A DNA stretch of 64,000 bases from Paenibacillus cremeus (GCF_007786445.1 NZ_VNJI01000011.1:1-64000); one strand, 5' to 3'; positions 15,934-24,896 are shown, numbered from the stretch's first letter. Notes: a model not told the origin generated them from the letters alone. Numbers and translations are program-made.

Positions 15934-16905
15934 TTAAAAGTTAAATACAAAATCAGCATCAGTCAATTTCTCTACCTTCAAGGTACGAATATAGCCGTTA
16001 CCCTTTTTCGAGAAGAAGTCGTGTTGTTTGGTGCTTGTCTTAATACCATTCATTACAATTGGGTTAATATCTTCTTCTGGGAAATAAGGCTCAAATCCTA
16101 GATTCATAAATGCTTTATTTGCATTATAGCGACTGTACTTCTTGACTTCTTCTTGAAGTCCAATTGCAGAATACAGTTCATCAGTATAAAGATTCTCATT
16201 AGAATTCAATTGAAACAGTAAACGATCCAGTTGATCTTTTGCTTTCTCTTTGTCACGTTTACTTAGCGAACTATATTCCTCTTGAGCTAGTTGACCGATA
16301 TACAGGCCATGGATGCTCTCATCTCGGAGGATCAGGTCAATAATTTCTCCGCTGGCTGTCATCTTACCCTGTCCAGCAAGATACAATGGGAAAAAGAAAC
16401 CAGAATAAAAAAGATACGACTCAAGCAATACACTTGCTGCTAAGGCCATAAACAAATCTTTTTTAGTCTTAATATTTCTATAGTAATGCGAGATGATTTG
16501 AATTTTATTTTGTAGGTACTTATTAGATTCCACCCAAGCAAAAATCTCATCAATCTCTTCAGTTGTAGCCAGTGTTGTGAAAATACTACTATAACTTTTA
16601 GCGTGAATTTGCTCCATCATGCCCATAAATCCAAGTACAGCCTTACGTTGCAACCCTTCTACGTGATCGATAATCTTAGGCATACCAACTCCACCTTGAA
16701 CAGTATCAAGCAAAGTCAGGCCACCAAGAACTCGCTTATAGACTTCTTGTTCAGATTTATTGAGGTCAATCCAAGACATCTTATCATCTGACAATGGGAT
16801 TTCTTCATCAGTCCAAAATTGCATAATATTCTGATCCCAAAATGTTTTTGTAAAATCATCATCAGGTCGATTCCAGTTAACAGCTTTAAACAATGTTCTA
16901 GTCAC
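15934..16905 (-). CDS. nrdF: Ribonucleotide reductase class Ib, beta subunit
   Basis: Carries the dimanganese/diiron tyrosyl radical cofactor. Ligand residues are visible: E-x2-H in MEQIHAKSY (with the radical tyrosine next to it), E in LLESYLF, and E-x2-H in RDESIHGLY. The 323-aa length is normal and uninterrupted (no intron, unlike some SPbeta relatives). It ends with a charged/hydrophobic tail (KLTDADFVFNF), the part that docks on NrdE. Confidence 0.96.
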   Translation of the reverse strand: MTRTLFKAVNWNRPDDDFTKTFWDQNIMQFWTDEEIPLSDDKMSWIDLNKSEQEVYKRVLGGLTLLDTVQGGVGMPKIIDHVEGLQRKAVLGFMGMMEQIHAKSYSSIFTTLATTEEIDEIFAWVESNKYLQNKIQIISHYYRNIKTKKDLFMALAASVLLESYLFYSGFFFPLYLAGQGKMTASGEIIDLILRDESIHGLYIGQLAQEEYSSLSKRDKEKAKDQLDRLLFQLNSNENLYTDELYSAIGLQEEVKKYSRYNANKAFMNLGFEPYFPEEDINPIVMNGIKTSTKQHDFFSKKGNGYIRTLKVEKLTDADFVFNF

Positions 16906-16931
16906 TCCTATGAGTAAATGTATTTTATAAA

Positions 16932-16947
16932 GGGGGATTTCTCCCCC
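16932..16947 (-). terminator. Short GC hairpin between nrdE and nrdF
   Basis: GGGGGA-TTTC-TCCCCC. On the minus strand it is followed by TTTATAAAA. It may act as an attenuator or protect the nrdE mRNA end. Confidence 0.5.
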
Positions 16948-16954
16948 AATTTAA

Positions 16955-19039
16955 TTAGATTGCACAAGAAGTACATTCTTCAGGGCTTAATCTGTTTGTT
17001 CGAGTGTAATATAAGGACTTCAAATTTTTCTTAGCTGCATAAACATAATAACGTGCCAATTCTCTAGTCGATACATCACTATTTACATAGAGAATGGTGC
17101 TTACACCTTGATCGATGTGCTCTTGAATTTCTGAGATGAGGTCGATCATTTTGAACATATCAATATTGTATGCCGATTTGTAGTAGAAGTAATTATCTCT
17201 GGATAGATAAGGCATCGGATAGTATGTTGTAGAATTGGCATATGTTCTTACTTCAATATGCTCAACAATCGGCATTACGCTAGAAGTTGCATTTTGAACA
17301 TAACTAATTGATTGAGTCGGTGCAATTGCAAGGCGATATGCGTGATACAGACCATGCTGTGCAACATCTGCTTTCAACTTCGCCCAATCTTTCCTAGTTG
17401 GGAAAGGCATACCTGCGAATAATTTCTTAACCTTCTCCGTTTGTGGAGAATAATCATTCTTAAGATATTTGTCAAAGTATACGCCACTCGCATAATCGGA
17501 TTTATCAAAGTCTTTAAATGATCCTTTTTCTTTGGCAATCATCATCGATTTCTCAATGGAATAGAAGTTCATTGCGCTGAAGAATGCTCTCACGAAATCA
17601 ATTGCTTCTTTGCTTTCATATGCAATCTTATTCTTGGCTAAATATCCATGGAGATTCATTGCTCCAAGGCCAACACTGTGTAATTCCCTGTTCGCCTTCG
17701 CAGTAGTTGGCGAGTTTGCAATATCCGTATCATCTGATACTACTGTTAGCACATCCATTGCAGTATGTACAGATTCGCGCAAATTTTTACGTTCCATAAC
17801 TGGAGCAATATTTAACGAGGCAAGATTGCAGTTAATGTCTCGATTGATGATATCAGGCTGCCCATAGTCCGTAATTGTAGAGACTTCTTGCAACATAAAA
17901 ATTTCGGTACAGAGATTAGACATCTTCACAGTTCCAATTTTACCAAGAGCATGTTGTTTGTTTGCGTTTGTTTTGTTCATCAGATATGGATAGCCTGATT
18001 CAAGCTGAGTTGTAGCAATTTTGATTAGCATCTCTCTTGCGTCCATAACTTGCTTTTTTTGCACTTTTGGGTTTGCAACCAATTCATCGTACATTGTATC
18101 AATGTCCAAATCATCCAAGTGAATGCCATATTCTTTATAGACAGAATATGGAGCAAAGATAAAGTATGGCTTATTTTGTTCTGCCAGATCATAAAATTTT
18201 TGTGGAACAATGAGTCCGAGAGAAAGTGTTTTGAGTCGAATTTTCTCATCAGCATTAATCTTCTTGCTATCCAAAAACTCGATTACATCCCACCCGAAAA
18301 TGTTGTAATAGCCTGCCCCTGAACCTTTTCTCTGCCCCATCTGATCCGCGTAGGAGAATGCATCTTCCATGAGTTTCAGTACAGGCATAATTCCTTTTGC
18401 TGCGCCCTCAACCCCTTTAATTGGTTCGCCTCTACCTCTGAGTTTAGAGACGTTCACGGCTACGCCGCCACCCGATTTCGAAAGCTGCATACATACACCT
18501 AGAACAAAGTTAATGGAATTGAGGCTATCATCCATGTCTAGAAGGAAACAACTTACCATTTCTCCTCGTCTACTGCGTCCTGCATTCAGATATGTAGGGG
18601 TAGCTGGTTGCACTCGTTGCTCCATGAAAGCTCGAACTAAAATCTCTGCCGCTTCCACATTTCCCTTACCAAAATATAAAGCCACCAGAGCATTGTGCTC
18701 ACTATACGTTTCAAGATATTTTCTATCTAATTTGTCATTTGTCTTGAGGGCATAGTCGGAATAGAATTTAGACGCTGCCATATAAGACTCGAACTTAAAA
18801 TTGTATGATTCGGCAATTTTATAAATTTTCTCAATTTGCTCATATGTATAGAAATCATAGAAATTGATGTAATAATCGTTATTGATAAGGTAATCAATTT
18901 TTTCTTTTAAATTACTGAAGTATACGGTGTTTTTCTGGACTACCTTAATAAATTCTTTTACGGCCTCCTTATCTTTTTCTAGATCAAAGAAACCATCTTT
19001 CTTAATGAGAATTTCATTGTTTAACTCAATGTGCCTCAA
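16955..19039 (-). CDS. nrdE: Ribonucleotide reductase class Ib, alpha subunit
   Basis: Catalytic subunit for ribonucleoside diphosphates. The glycyl/cysteine core is present: SCFLLDMDD (first active-site Cys), LCTEIFMLQ (thiyl radical Cys), NLASLNIAP, and the C-terminal C-x2-C redox pair (ECTSCAI). The 694-aa length matches NrdE and lacks the ATP-cone of class Ia. It overlaps nrdI by 14 b. Confidence 0.96.
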   Translation of the reverse strand: MRHIELNNEILIKKDGFFDLEKDKEAVKEFIKVVQKNTVYFSNLKEKIDYLINNDYYINFYDFYTYEQIEKIYKIAESYNFKFESYMAASKFYSDYALKTNDKLDRKYLETYSEHNALVALYFGKGNVEAAEILVRAFMEQRVQPATPTYLNAGRSRRGEMVSCFLLDMDDSLNSINFVLGVCMQLSKSGGGVAVNVSKLRGRGEPIKGVEGAAKGIMPVLKLMEDAFSYADQMGQRKGSGAGYYNIFGWDVIEFLDSKKINADEKIRLKTLSLGLIVPQKFYDLAEQNKPYFIFAPYSVYKEYGIHLDDLDIDTMYDELVANPKVQKKQVMDAREMLIKIATTQLESGYPYLMNKTNANKQHALGKIGTVKMSNLCTEIFMLQEVSTITDYGQPDIINRDINCNLASLNIAPVMERKNLRESVHTAMDVLTVVSDDTDIANSPTTAKANRELHSVGLGAMNLHGYLAKNKIAYESKEAIDFVRAFFSAMNFYSIEKSMMIAKEKGSFKDFDKSDYASGVYFDKYLKNDYSPQTEKVKKLFAGMPFPTRKDWAKLKADVAQHGLYHAYRLAIAPTQSISYVQNATSSVMPIVEHIEVRTYANSTTYYPMPYLSRDNYFYYKSAYNIDMFKMIDLISEIQEHIDQGVSTILYVNSDVSTRELARYYVYAAKKNLKSLYYTRTNRLSPEECTSCAI

Positions 19040-19388
19040 ATTGTCGCAACCTTTCCATTAATGAATTTACATCGCTACTCAAGCCTGATAATTCAAACCT
19101 GAGTAGAATAGGTACATTGTATTTTTGTGATATAATGTCTGCTGCTCTTGCATAGGAATCACCCCAGTTACGGTTTCCACTACAAGCTACACCAAGCATA
19201 TGTTGATGGTTATGTTCTAGAAAATCCAATGTACTCTGTGGGACTTTACCCATACCAGTTGTATATGTAATTAGCACAAATGGCTCATCAACAATTATGT
19301 CATTATGTATTTTTACTTTTTCTATTCCTTCTAGTTTATTAACAAAGCGCTCAACATTTCCTGTCCGACTATCCCAAACTACAATCAG
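19026..19388 (-). CDS. nrdI: Flavodoxin-like ribonucleotide reductase activator
   Basis: NrdI activates the manganese cofactor of NrdF. If begun at the first ATG the protein lacks 37 residues. The frame continues upstream and encodes the expected N-terminus (VVWDSRTGNVERFVNK), matching Bacillus NrdI and including the flavin-binding DSRTGN loop. No ATG, GTG or TTG exists there. CTG 19388 lies 9 b after GGGAGAG, so a CUG start is likely (AUU one codon later is the alternative). Later motifs SGNRNWGD and ELSG are intact. Confidence 0.88.
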   Translation of the reverse strand: MIVVWDSRTGNVERFVNKLEGIEKVKIHNDIIVDEPFVLITYTTGMGKVPQSTLDFLEHNHQHMLGVACSGNRNWGDSYARAADIISQKYNVPILLRFELSGLSSDVNSLMERLRQFEAH

Positions 19389-19431
19389 TAAGCAGCACTC
19401 TCCCAGATGAATTAACTATTGTATTGCCTTA

Positions 19432-19585
19432 CTACTCATTTCTAGCGATTGAAGCATTCGCCCAAAATACAGCCTGTTCCAATATAAGCAAATTCTTTGG
19501 CCTTATTGCGGATATTCTCATATGTTTGTGGTTGACCATCTTTAGTTGGATGATACTTAAAATTGTTTTCAATTTGTGAGTTCAA
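19432..19585 (-). pseudogene. Truncated and frameshifted anti-CBASS protein Acb2-like gene
   Basis: Acb2 proteins bind cyclic nucleotides and block CBASS defence. TTG 19585 follows AAGGAGGTGACAATA and opens a frame whose residues 4-31 (IENNFKYHPTKDGQ... and YENIRNKAKEFAY) match the N-terminal helices of Acb2. The frame then drifts and stops at 19442. The family's C-terminal helix EQAVFWANASIARNE is encoded right after, but in the next frame, ending at 19432. About 20 codons in the middle are missing. This reads as an internal deletion with frameshift of a once complete gene; a shortened product may still be made. Confidence 0.75.
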
Positions 19586-19598
19586 TATTGTCACCTCC

Positions 19599-19781
19599 TT
19601 ATTTTGCTCTACTCTTGCGTTTAGCCTCATTAACCTGAGCCTTATAAACAGCCTTATGCTGCACTCGTTCAGGTTTAGCCCCATTGTATACAGGTTCAAA
19701 TGCCACACCATTTGCTTTTGCTTCTTCTCTACGTTGTTGACGAGGTGCGAGTCCAGCCAATTTGTTTGTGTTTTTCTTCAT
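19599..19781 (-). CDS. Small very basic protein (60 aa)
   Basis: Lys/Arg/Gln-rich with no hydrophobic core, likely nucleic-acid binding or disordered. Start ATG after AAGGGAGATTAAATCAA. Ends 14 b before the Acb2-like start. Not recognised. Confidence 0.6.
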   Translation of the reverse strand: MKKNTNKLAGLAPRQQRREEAKANGVAFEPVYNGAKPERVQHKAVYKAQVNEAKRKSRAK

Positions 19782-19850
19782 TTGATTTAATCTCCCTTGT
19801 ATGTATAGTTTTGTTTTATTAGAATAAAGAACGGCTTGATAGGAATTAAT

Positions 19851-20027
19851 TTAAGACCACTTTTGGATATAATGGATTGCATCCTTCAGAATAACAGCGT
19901 CATCGGTTACAAGGAACAGACTGCCATTTTCAACAAAACGTTGGGCGAAATCATCAAACGATTCATTACTTACTTCAGTCTCAATTTCTCTTTCATTTTT
20001 TAAAGTGACTAAAATTGTCATTTTCAT
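19851..20027 (-). CDS. Hypothetical protein (58 aa)
   Basis: ATG behind GGAGAA. Beta-alpha composition with acidic centre. Function unknown. Confidence 0.6.
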   Translation of the reverse strand: MKMTILVTLKNEREIETEVSNESFDDFAQRFVENGSLFLVTDDAVILKDAIHYIQKWS

Positions 20028-20069
20028 TTCTCCTTTTTTATTCTTAATAAAATGTTAATTTGGTTTGGT

Positions 20070-20411
20070 TTAGTATTTTCCATACTTGCTCAATTGTTCT
20101 TGGATGATATTAAGCATTTTATATCCATCAAATTCTTTTGTTTTTACACCGTTAATTGTTACATTAATCACATTACCTGCGTCCTTATTTTCAACCTCTT
20201 CGATGCTCAAAACTTCTAAACTAGCACCAGTCGTGAAAATGTAATCATGCTTAAAAAATTTATCTAACGCATATTCAACTGCTCGTGACTCTGCATCAAG
20301 AGGAAGTCCATCTTCGTCAAAAAGCTCATAGTCACTTAAAGTTACAATAAAGTTAATCTCTCTCGATCCAGCAGCGAATGAATGTTTGAAAGTTACATTA
20401 AATAATTTCAT
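20070..20411 (-). CDS. Hypothetical protein (113 aa)
   Basis: Starts behind AAAGGAGATGTAAA. Beta-rich N-terminus and a helical C-terminus; resembles other small phage proteins of the same operon in composition but no domain is recognised. Confidence 0.6.
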   Translation of the reverse strand: MKLFNVTFKHSFAAGSREINFIVTLSDYELFDEDGLPLDAESRAVEYALDKFFKHDYIFTTGASLEVLSIEEVENKDAGNVINVTINGVKTKEFDGYKMLNIIQEQLSKYGKY

Positions 20412-20477
20412 TTTACATCTCCTTTTTCTAATGAAACGTGACTTTTATCGGATTTTTAGTTTCAAAAAACTCAGTAT

Positions 20478-20888
20478 TTATAAGGAATTTTCGATTGCCT
20501 CTTTCAGTCTCTCATGGGATTTATAATCGAACTGTTTACCTTTTCTCTTATAAGATGACATTCTGATTAAAACTTCTTCTCGAAATGCTTTCTTTGCGTT
20601 TTCGCTGATCCCAATTTTCTCTTCGATTCTTCTCATTAACTTTTCATCTGGATCATAAAGAGCACCATCAACATCCACTTTCGTCCAATTGCAATAAGCT
20701 TCAATGTGAGTAAGATAGAGGAGAAACAATTCTTGAGCGGTATTATTGAAATAGAATTCTTGCAGGTAATCTTTGGCTACTTCAACAATCGCTAACTCTT
20801 TTTCAACTGCTTCAAGTTGTTCCTTAAGTTGTAATTGCTTATCCTTAAGTTGCAATTCTCTTTCGCTTAACCATTTGATAGTGTCCAT
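20478..20888 (-). CDS. PrkA C-terminal-domain-like protein
   Basis: The first 45 residues form a coiled coil. Residues 55-136 match the C-terminal domain of the host serine protein kinase/AAA+ protein PrkA: IEAYCNWTKVDVDGALYDPD, EKLMRRIEEKIGISENAKKA, FREEVLIRMSSYKRKGKQFD, then YKSHERLKEAIE. The kinase and AAA+ parts are absent. Full PrkA is about 630 aa, so this is a stand-alone domain rather than an enzyme. Bacterial PrkA works with YhbH and SpoVR in starvation and sporulation; a YhbH-like gene is at 40103-40900. It may titrate or redirect host PrkA. Confidence 0.75.
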   Translation of the reverse strand: MDTIKWLSERELQLKDKQLQLKEQLEAVEKELAIVEVAKDYLQEFYFNNTAQELFLLYLTHIEAYCNWTKVDVDGALYDPDEKLMRRIEEKIGISENAKKAFREEVLIRMSSYKRKGKQFDYKSHERLKEAIENSL

Positions 20889-20904
20889 TTAACTCCTCCT
20901 TTTA

Positions 20905-21354
20905 TTAAAACACCAACACATAGAACATATATCCAAAGTACGCAGCCCATAGTAGTGAAAGAACAACTTGTAAAAATGTACGCTTTTTCGGCTTCAATAA
21001 CTCTGCTTTATAGATAATCAACTCTTGCTCATTCATCTCGGATGTTTTCTTGCTCTTCTTCATTCTAAGAAAACAAATAATAACAATTGCTACTGCCAAG
21101 ATTGAAGGATACTTATATGGATCAATTTCAATTGCCTTGATGATATATACAATCTGAGCAACAAACAGCGCCATTCCTGCAATTAACGAAAAACATCCGA
21201 ACTTAACGAATTCTTTTGTATAAGCCTCGTCATTACCATCGCCTAAACGCTTAAGTTCCAGTTGTTTCATTTTTTGATTCAGGGATTGAAAAATCCCTTT
21301 ATTGAAAAGAGTGAGTAGACTCGTTGTAATAAATACAAGCGTCCAAAATATCAT
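20905..21354 (-). CDS. Membrane protein with four predicted helices
   Basis: 149 aa. Hydrophobic segments near residues 2-20, 52-72, 82-97 and 126-148, with charged loops. It overlaps the preceding gene by one base (TAATG). Function unknown. Confidence 0.65.
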   Translation of the reverse strand: MIFWTLVFITTSLLTLFNKGIFQSLNQKMKQLELKRLGDGNDEAYTKEFVKFGCFSLIAGMALFVAQIVYIIKAIEIDPYKYPSILAVAIVIICFLRMKKSKKTSEMNEQELIIYKAELLKPKKRTFLQVVLSLLWAAYFGYMFYVLVF

Positions 21355-21587
21355 TAGCGTTTACCCTTTCCACTTCTAGGGGTTGGCAATCCGCTGCTAA
21401 AGCGCTTCTGCATTGTGCTCTCTTTCTTCTCAACATTGCCCACTGGACGGATTCCTTGAAAAATGAGGTCTTGTTTTGCACATTGTTCTTGAGCTTGACG
21501 AAGTGCTGTTGGATAGAAATCGGATAGATTATCAATAACTACGGATTTTCCAGTTTGAGTTTGTGCGATAGCGTAAAGTTTTTGCAT
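21354..21587 (-). CDS. Hypothetical protein, basic C-terminus (77 aa)
   Basis: Ends in PTPRSGKGKR. Soluble, no known motif. Translationally coupled to the following membrane protein through a TAATG junction. Confidence 0.55.
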   Translation of the reverse strand: MQKLYAIAQTQTGKSVVIDNLSDFYPTALRQAQEQCAKQDLIFQGIRPVGNVEKKESTMQKRFSSGLPTPRSGKGKR

Positions 21588-21629
21588 GATTTGTTTTGTC
21601 TCCCTTAAATTATATATAGTTTATATATG

Positions 21630-22415
21630 TTACTTATAAATACAATTACATCGTGAATTACACAATTGGTTAGCAAAGAAGTCGCGCTTACCATCCACCA
21701 TTTCACATCTTGGTTTCCAATCAGTATGTTGTTCAATCTTAGCTACAGTATCAATTACCCATTCCTTTGTCCTCTCTAACTTTTCAATTTCAAATGGATA
21801 AGCAAACTCTTTTTGTCCTTTTTCTCTGGGGAAGATATAAACTAAATGATCAGGATATTTTCCATATTTCTCTTTAATGGGAATGCTGTAGAGATAAAGT
21901 TGCATTAAATTATGATCCAGTTTATCTCCCTCATACTTCTTAGCTGTCTTATAATCAGCAATTACAAATCCATATTTATCGTGATTAGCAACTAGATCAG
22001 GGAATCCCTTTACTTTAACATTTCCTACATCAAATATTTTTTCTTCTTCTGATTCTAACACTTTGTACTGAGAGAAGATTTGTTCATAACTTCCGTCATC
22101 GAAAAACCTATGTATTGATTCTTCATAAGATTTGCCCATTGCAGGGAATGGTGCTTTAAATTCGAAGTTCCTCATTCCTGTTGTGATCTCTTGTTTAATG
22201 TCCCATTCGAACAATTCATTCTTCATCAACTTCTCAATTGTTTCATGAAACAGAGTTCCGTAGAGGCCAAAATAGTTATTGATTCCTCGATCATGCTCTA
22301 TGTATGTTTTATACCAATTCCAGTAGCATCCCTCTCCCATCTCAGCTAATGCAAACCCATTGATACGACTAAACGAATAAATTTTTTCATGCTGCTCTAA
22401 TTGTTCTTCGCTCAA
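21630..22415 (-). CDS. PD-(D/E)XK nuclease of the Cas4/RecB type
   Basis: 261 aa. RecB-nuclease signature: YGTLFHETIE (G-x3-H, near residue 52), VKGFPDLVAN (catalytic Asp) and VIADYKTAKK (D-x-K), then a QLYLYS helix (Q-x3-Y). The C-terminus LCNSRCNCIYK with several Cys resembles an iron-sulphur or zinc cluster as in Cas4/AddB-like exonucleases. It likely processes DNA ends during replication or recombination and may act with the RecU-like and Sak4-like proteins. Confidence 0.85.
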   Translation of the reverse strand: MSEEQLEQHEKIYSFSRINGFALAEMGEGCYWNWYKTYIEHDRGINNYFGLYGTLFHETIEKLMKNELFEWDIKQEITTGMRNFEFKAPFPAMGKSYEESIHRFFDDGSYEQIFSQYKVLESEEEKIFDVGNVKVKGFPDLVANHDKYGFVIADYKTAKKYEGDKLDHNLMQLYLYSIPIKEKYGKYPDHLVYIFPREKGQKEFAYPFEIEKLERTKEWVIDTVAKIEQHTDWKPRCEMVDGKRDFFANQLCNSRCNCIYK

Positions 22416-22489
22416 TCAATCACCTCCTTGTATTAATTTACCTTGCTTGGTTAATATATCATCATTTCTTTAGAGCGGTCAATAGTTTT

Positions 22490-22672
22490 TCAATATTTAT
22501 ATTCATAATTTATTCTTCCATTTTGATTCTCATAACTACCATAATTATTATAAAAATACTCGGCAACAGCCTCCAACGCTTGCAATGTTACTGGAATTGT
22601 CGTTGCAGTTTCTCCATCACGCACACAGATAGCATTAAGCTCTTTCACATATTCAACCTTCACTGTACCCAC
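22490..22672 (-). CDS. Hypothetical protein (60 aa)
   Basis: Overlaps the end of the upstream lipoprotein-like gene by 13 b. GTG codons at 22672 and 22663 are both possible starts. Contains a helix 'LQALEAVAEYFYNNYG'. Function unknown. Confidence 0.5.
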   Translation of the reverse strand: MGTVKVEYVKELNAICVRDGETATTIPVTLQALEAVAEYFYNNYGSYENQNGRINYEYKY

Positions 22673-23241
22673 TCCACTCTTTTCACATTGGGAATAGCCA
22701 TGAGTAAACTTTCTACAGCTTTATTTGTTTTCAATCTAGTTTCACTCAACAACTTCTCGTCATGCATCACATCAGTCTTTGCATTAACTCGCATAAACTC
22801 ATATATCCCCTGCTGATCCTCAAATGACAATTCACTTCTCAGCAGCCCCACATTTCTCTCTACGCTAATTTCGTTCATGGGAATATCCATGGATATTAAC
22901 TTAACCTCTGGTTTATGTATGACAATCGTTGTACCGCTAATGCTTATGTTTTTGATGACATCTTCAACGTCATAGCCTAGTTTGAGATAGCATACAGCGG
23001 TGTAATGATACTCTCTGTGACCATAAAATTTGTTATCTATGTATTTGTATTCTTTTGTAACTGTAGCACTTAAGCCAACAATTTGACTTGAGGAGGACAA
23101 TGATTTGATAACCATCGCCCTGTCTATGGTGAATTGTGGGAGATGCATTTCTGCTGGTTGTGGCGTTGGAGATTTATTATGCTCTCTCAATAACATAGCA
23201 ATAAGAAGCAGGGACATTATGATAATTATTATCTTTTTCAT
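22660..23241 (-). CDS. DUF4230-like membrane-anchored protein
   Basis: 193 aa. One N-terminal membrane segment (residues 3-18, KKIIIIIMSLLLIAMLL), then an extracellular domain with ELSSSSQIVGLSATVTKEY-like segment and a 'Y-x-A-x-C-x-L-K-L-GYDV' strand that match the general pattern of DUF4230 proteins. Located next to a lipoprotein gene, so both may act at the cell surface. Function of the family is unknown. Confidence 0.62.
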   Translation of the reverse strand: MKKIIIIIMSLLLIAMLLREHNKSPTPQPAEMHLPQFTIDRAMVIKSLSSSSQIVGLSATVTKEYKYIDNKFYGHREYHYTAVCYLKLGYDVEDVIKNISISGTTIVIHKPEVKLISMDIPMNEISVERNVGLLRSELSFEDQQGIYEFMRVNAKTDVMHDEKLLSETRLKTNKAVESLLMAIPNVKRVEWVQ

Positions 23242-23244
23242 ATG

Positions 23245-23505
23245 TTACTTACCACAACCTACAGGTTTGCCATCCTTATCAAGTAAAGCAGTAATACCAC
23301 TTGAATCTTTATTATCCTTCATTAAATACTTGCAGCCAGTTTCATGATCCGTAACAATGTAATAGTAGCCATCGATTAACGAATTCTGAACCTGTTCTCT
23401 AGTAAATCTTGATTGAACATCTTCTTTCGCTCGTGCATGACCACAGCTTGACAATAACAACATTAAACTCACAAACAATAACAGTTTATTTTGTATCTTT
23501 TTCAC
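23245..23505 (-). CDS. Lipoprotein with DUF6440-like domain
   Basis: 86 aa with a lipoprotein signal peptide: basic start, hydrophobic core and lipobox L-S-S-C at residues 17-20. The C-terminal part YYYIVTDHETGCKYL and SGITALLDKDGKPV matches the DUF6440 pattern. Expected to be tethered outside the cell membrane. It could be a superinfection or surface modification factor, which is an inference only. Confidence 0.75.
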   Translation of the reverse strand: MKKIQNKLLLFVSLMLLLSSCGHARAKEDVQSRFTREQVQNSLIDGYYYIVTDHETGCKYLMKDNKDSSGITALLDKDGKPVGCGK

Positions 23506-23544
23506 CTCAATTCAGAATAAAACCTTCATTTTAACGGAATAATG

Positions 23545-24453
23545 TCAGCTAAAAACGCTTGATTTTACTTGTTTTACTCTGTTTATTGTAAGGGTGTTAA
23601 GCGTCTTGAAGTCAATCTTGGGATTCTTAAACTTCTTCAAGATGTTCCAAGTCTCTTCTTTAATCAACTCTGAAAATACTCTTCCTAACAACATAGGAAT
23701 GTACTTACTTTGCCAACCTTCATTCTCATTAACAATCTTAGCGTATTCTTTTTCAACAAACGCTTCAGTCACAAACTCATCTACAATTTGCTGTTCAACA
23801 ATTTCTTTAAGTTGCACTTCTGGGCATCCCATTGTCTTATAATGCTTCTCCTTAAACTCACTTGTAACAATCTTCGCCCATGTTTGACGTTTGTATTTGT
23901 TGTAGAAGTCGTAGTTTTTGATTACGATTCCTTCACCATTTCCTTGACCATCTTTAATTAGAAAATTATTCTGTTCAAGAGTTTTGATGAAACTTTCATA
24001 TGTTCCGTTTTTAAGTTTAACCAGTGGAGCAATATAATCTAATTCGAACTCTTCCAACATTGGCTTATAGATATCATAAGGAATGTACTCTACGTGCTCT
24101 TCATCTTTATCAATTGTTACGTCGAAGATATAGAACCTTCTCCATGCGTCTTCTCTGTAAGTTTTGATCGTATGAGGAACAAGAAATTCTCCATAAAGCC
24201 TATGTGTTGGATGTTTCTTAAGGTATGCTTCAATGTTCTTGTTTGTTAGAATATAAGCATAAAATCCAGCGTTATCCTTGTCTAAGCTCAACTCCCTATT
24301 TCTGCTTCCTGCTTTTACGTTACCTTCATCATCAAGCCAAACTGAAGCATTCGTACCATCCAGTTTAGGGAACACAAGACATTCGCCAAGTTCAATTCCA
24401 TCAACTTCATCTGTAGAATATCGTTCCAAATGCTGATATTTTCTAAACTCCAT
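23545..24453 (-). CDS. RNA ligase (T4 Rnl2/nucleotidyltransferase type)
   Basis: 302 aa. Nucleotidyltransferase motif I FPKLDGTNASVW (catalytic Lys near residue 30), motif Ia AGSRNREL, motif III RLYGEFLV, motif IV GEGIVIKNYDF and motif V WAKIV are in order. Such enzymes seal nicked RNAs, for example tRNAs cut by host defence nucleases. No polynucleotide kinase or tRNA gene is next to it. Confidence 0.88.
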   Translation of the reverse strand: MEFRKYQHLERYSTDEVDGIELGECLVFPKLDGTNASVWLDDEGNVKAGSRNRELSLDKDNAGFYAYILTNKNIEAYLKKHPTHRLYGEFLVPHTIKTYREDAWRRFYIFDVTIDKDEEHVEYIPYDIYKPMLEEFELDYIAPLVKLKNGTYESFIKTLEQNNFLIKDGQGNGEGIVIKNYDFYNKYKRQTWAKIVTSEFKEKHYKTMGCPEVQLKEIVEQQIVDEFVTEAFVEKEYAKIVNENEGWQSKYIPMLLGRVFSELIKEETWNILKKFKNPKIDFKTLNTLTINRVKQVKSSVFS

Positions 24454-24485
24454 ATGACACTCTCTTTTCTATGTATTCTTATTTT

Positions 24486-24896
24486 TTACGCATAATGCAT
24501 TATGTTTGATTGATCAATAGTTCCCAGTAGCCCAAAAACGACTTCTAATTCACCTTCATCCATACCTAAGACGTTAGCTCCTTCACTACACAAACCAATC
24601 CATTTAATTATAAATTCAATAAATGTTTTTGCATATGTTGCTTCTAAATTAATTGAACAAGATTCGCTCTCTCCGTTTAGTACTCCTGATTCTTCGATCC
24701 CATTATAAAACAAATGCAATACAGGGTACTCATGAGTCTGTATATCTAAATCAGACCAGTGATCAAACGCCATTGCAAAACTCTTTTCTAGTGCTCCGTA
24801 TAGCGACCTTGCTTTTTTCGCTTCGAATGAAACTGGAAGATAAATCCTTTCGATTGTTTCAGTGGTTTTGATTAATTGATAATCCAGTTTGATCAA
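24486..24896 (-). CDS. Hypothetical protein (136 aa)
   Basis: Starts behind AGAGGAGTTGATCAAA-type site (GTTGATC). Acidic, with two Cys residues and an aromatic C-terminus. Not recognised. Confidence 0.55.
   Translation of the reverse strand: MIKLDYQLIKTTETIERIYLPVSFEAKKARSLYGALEKSFAMAFDHWSDLDIQTHEYPVLHLFYNGIEESGVLNGESESCSINLEATYAKTFIEFIIKWIGLCSEGANVLGMDEGELEVVFGLLGTIDQSNIMHYA

Noticed and set aside
16955-19039. Intein or group I intron in nrdE, nrdF or dnaE
   Set aside because: The protein lengths match normal family members and all motifs are contiguous.
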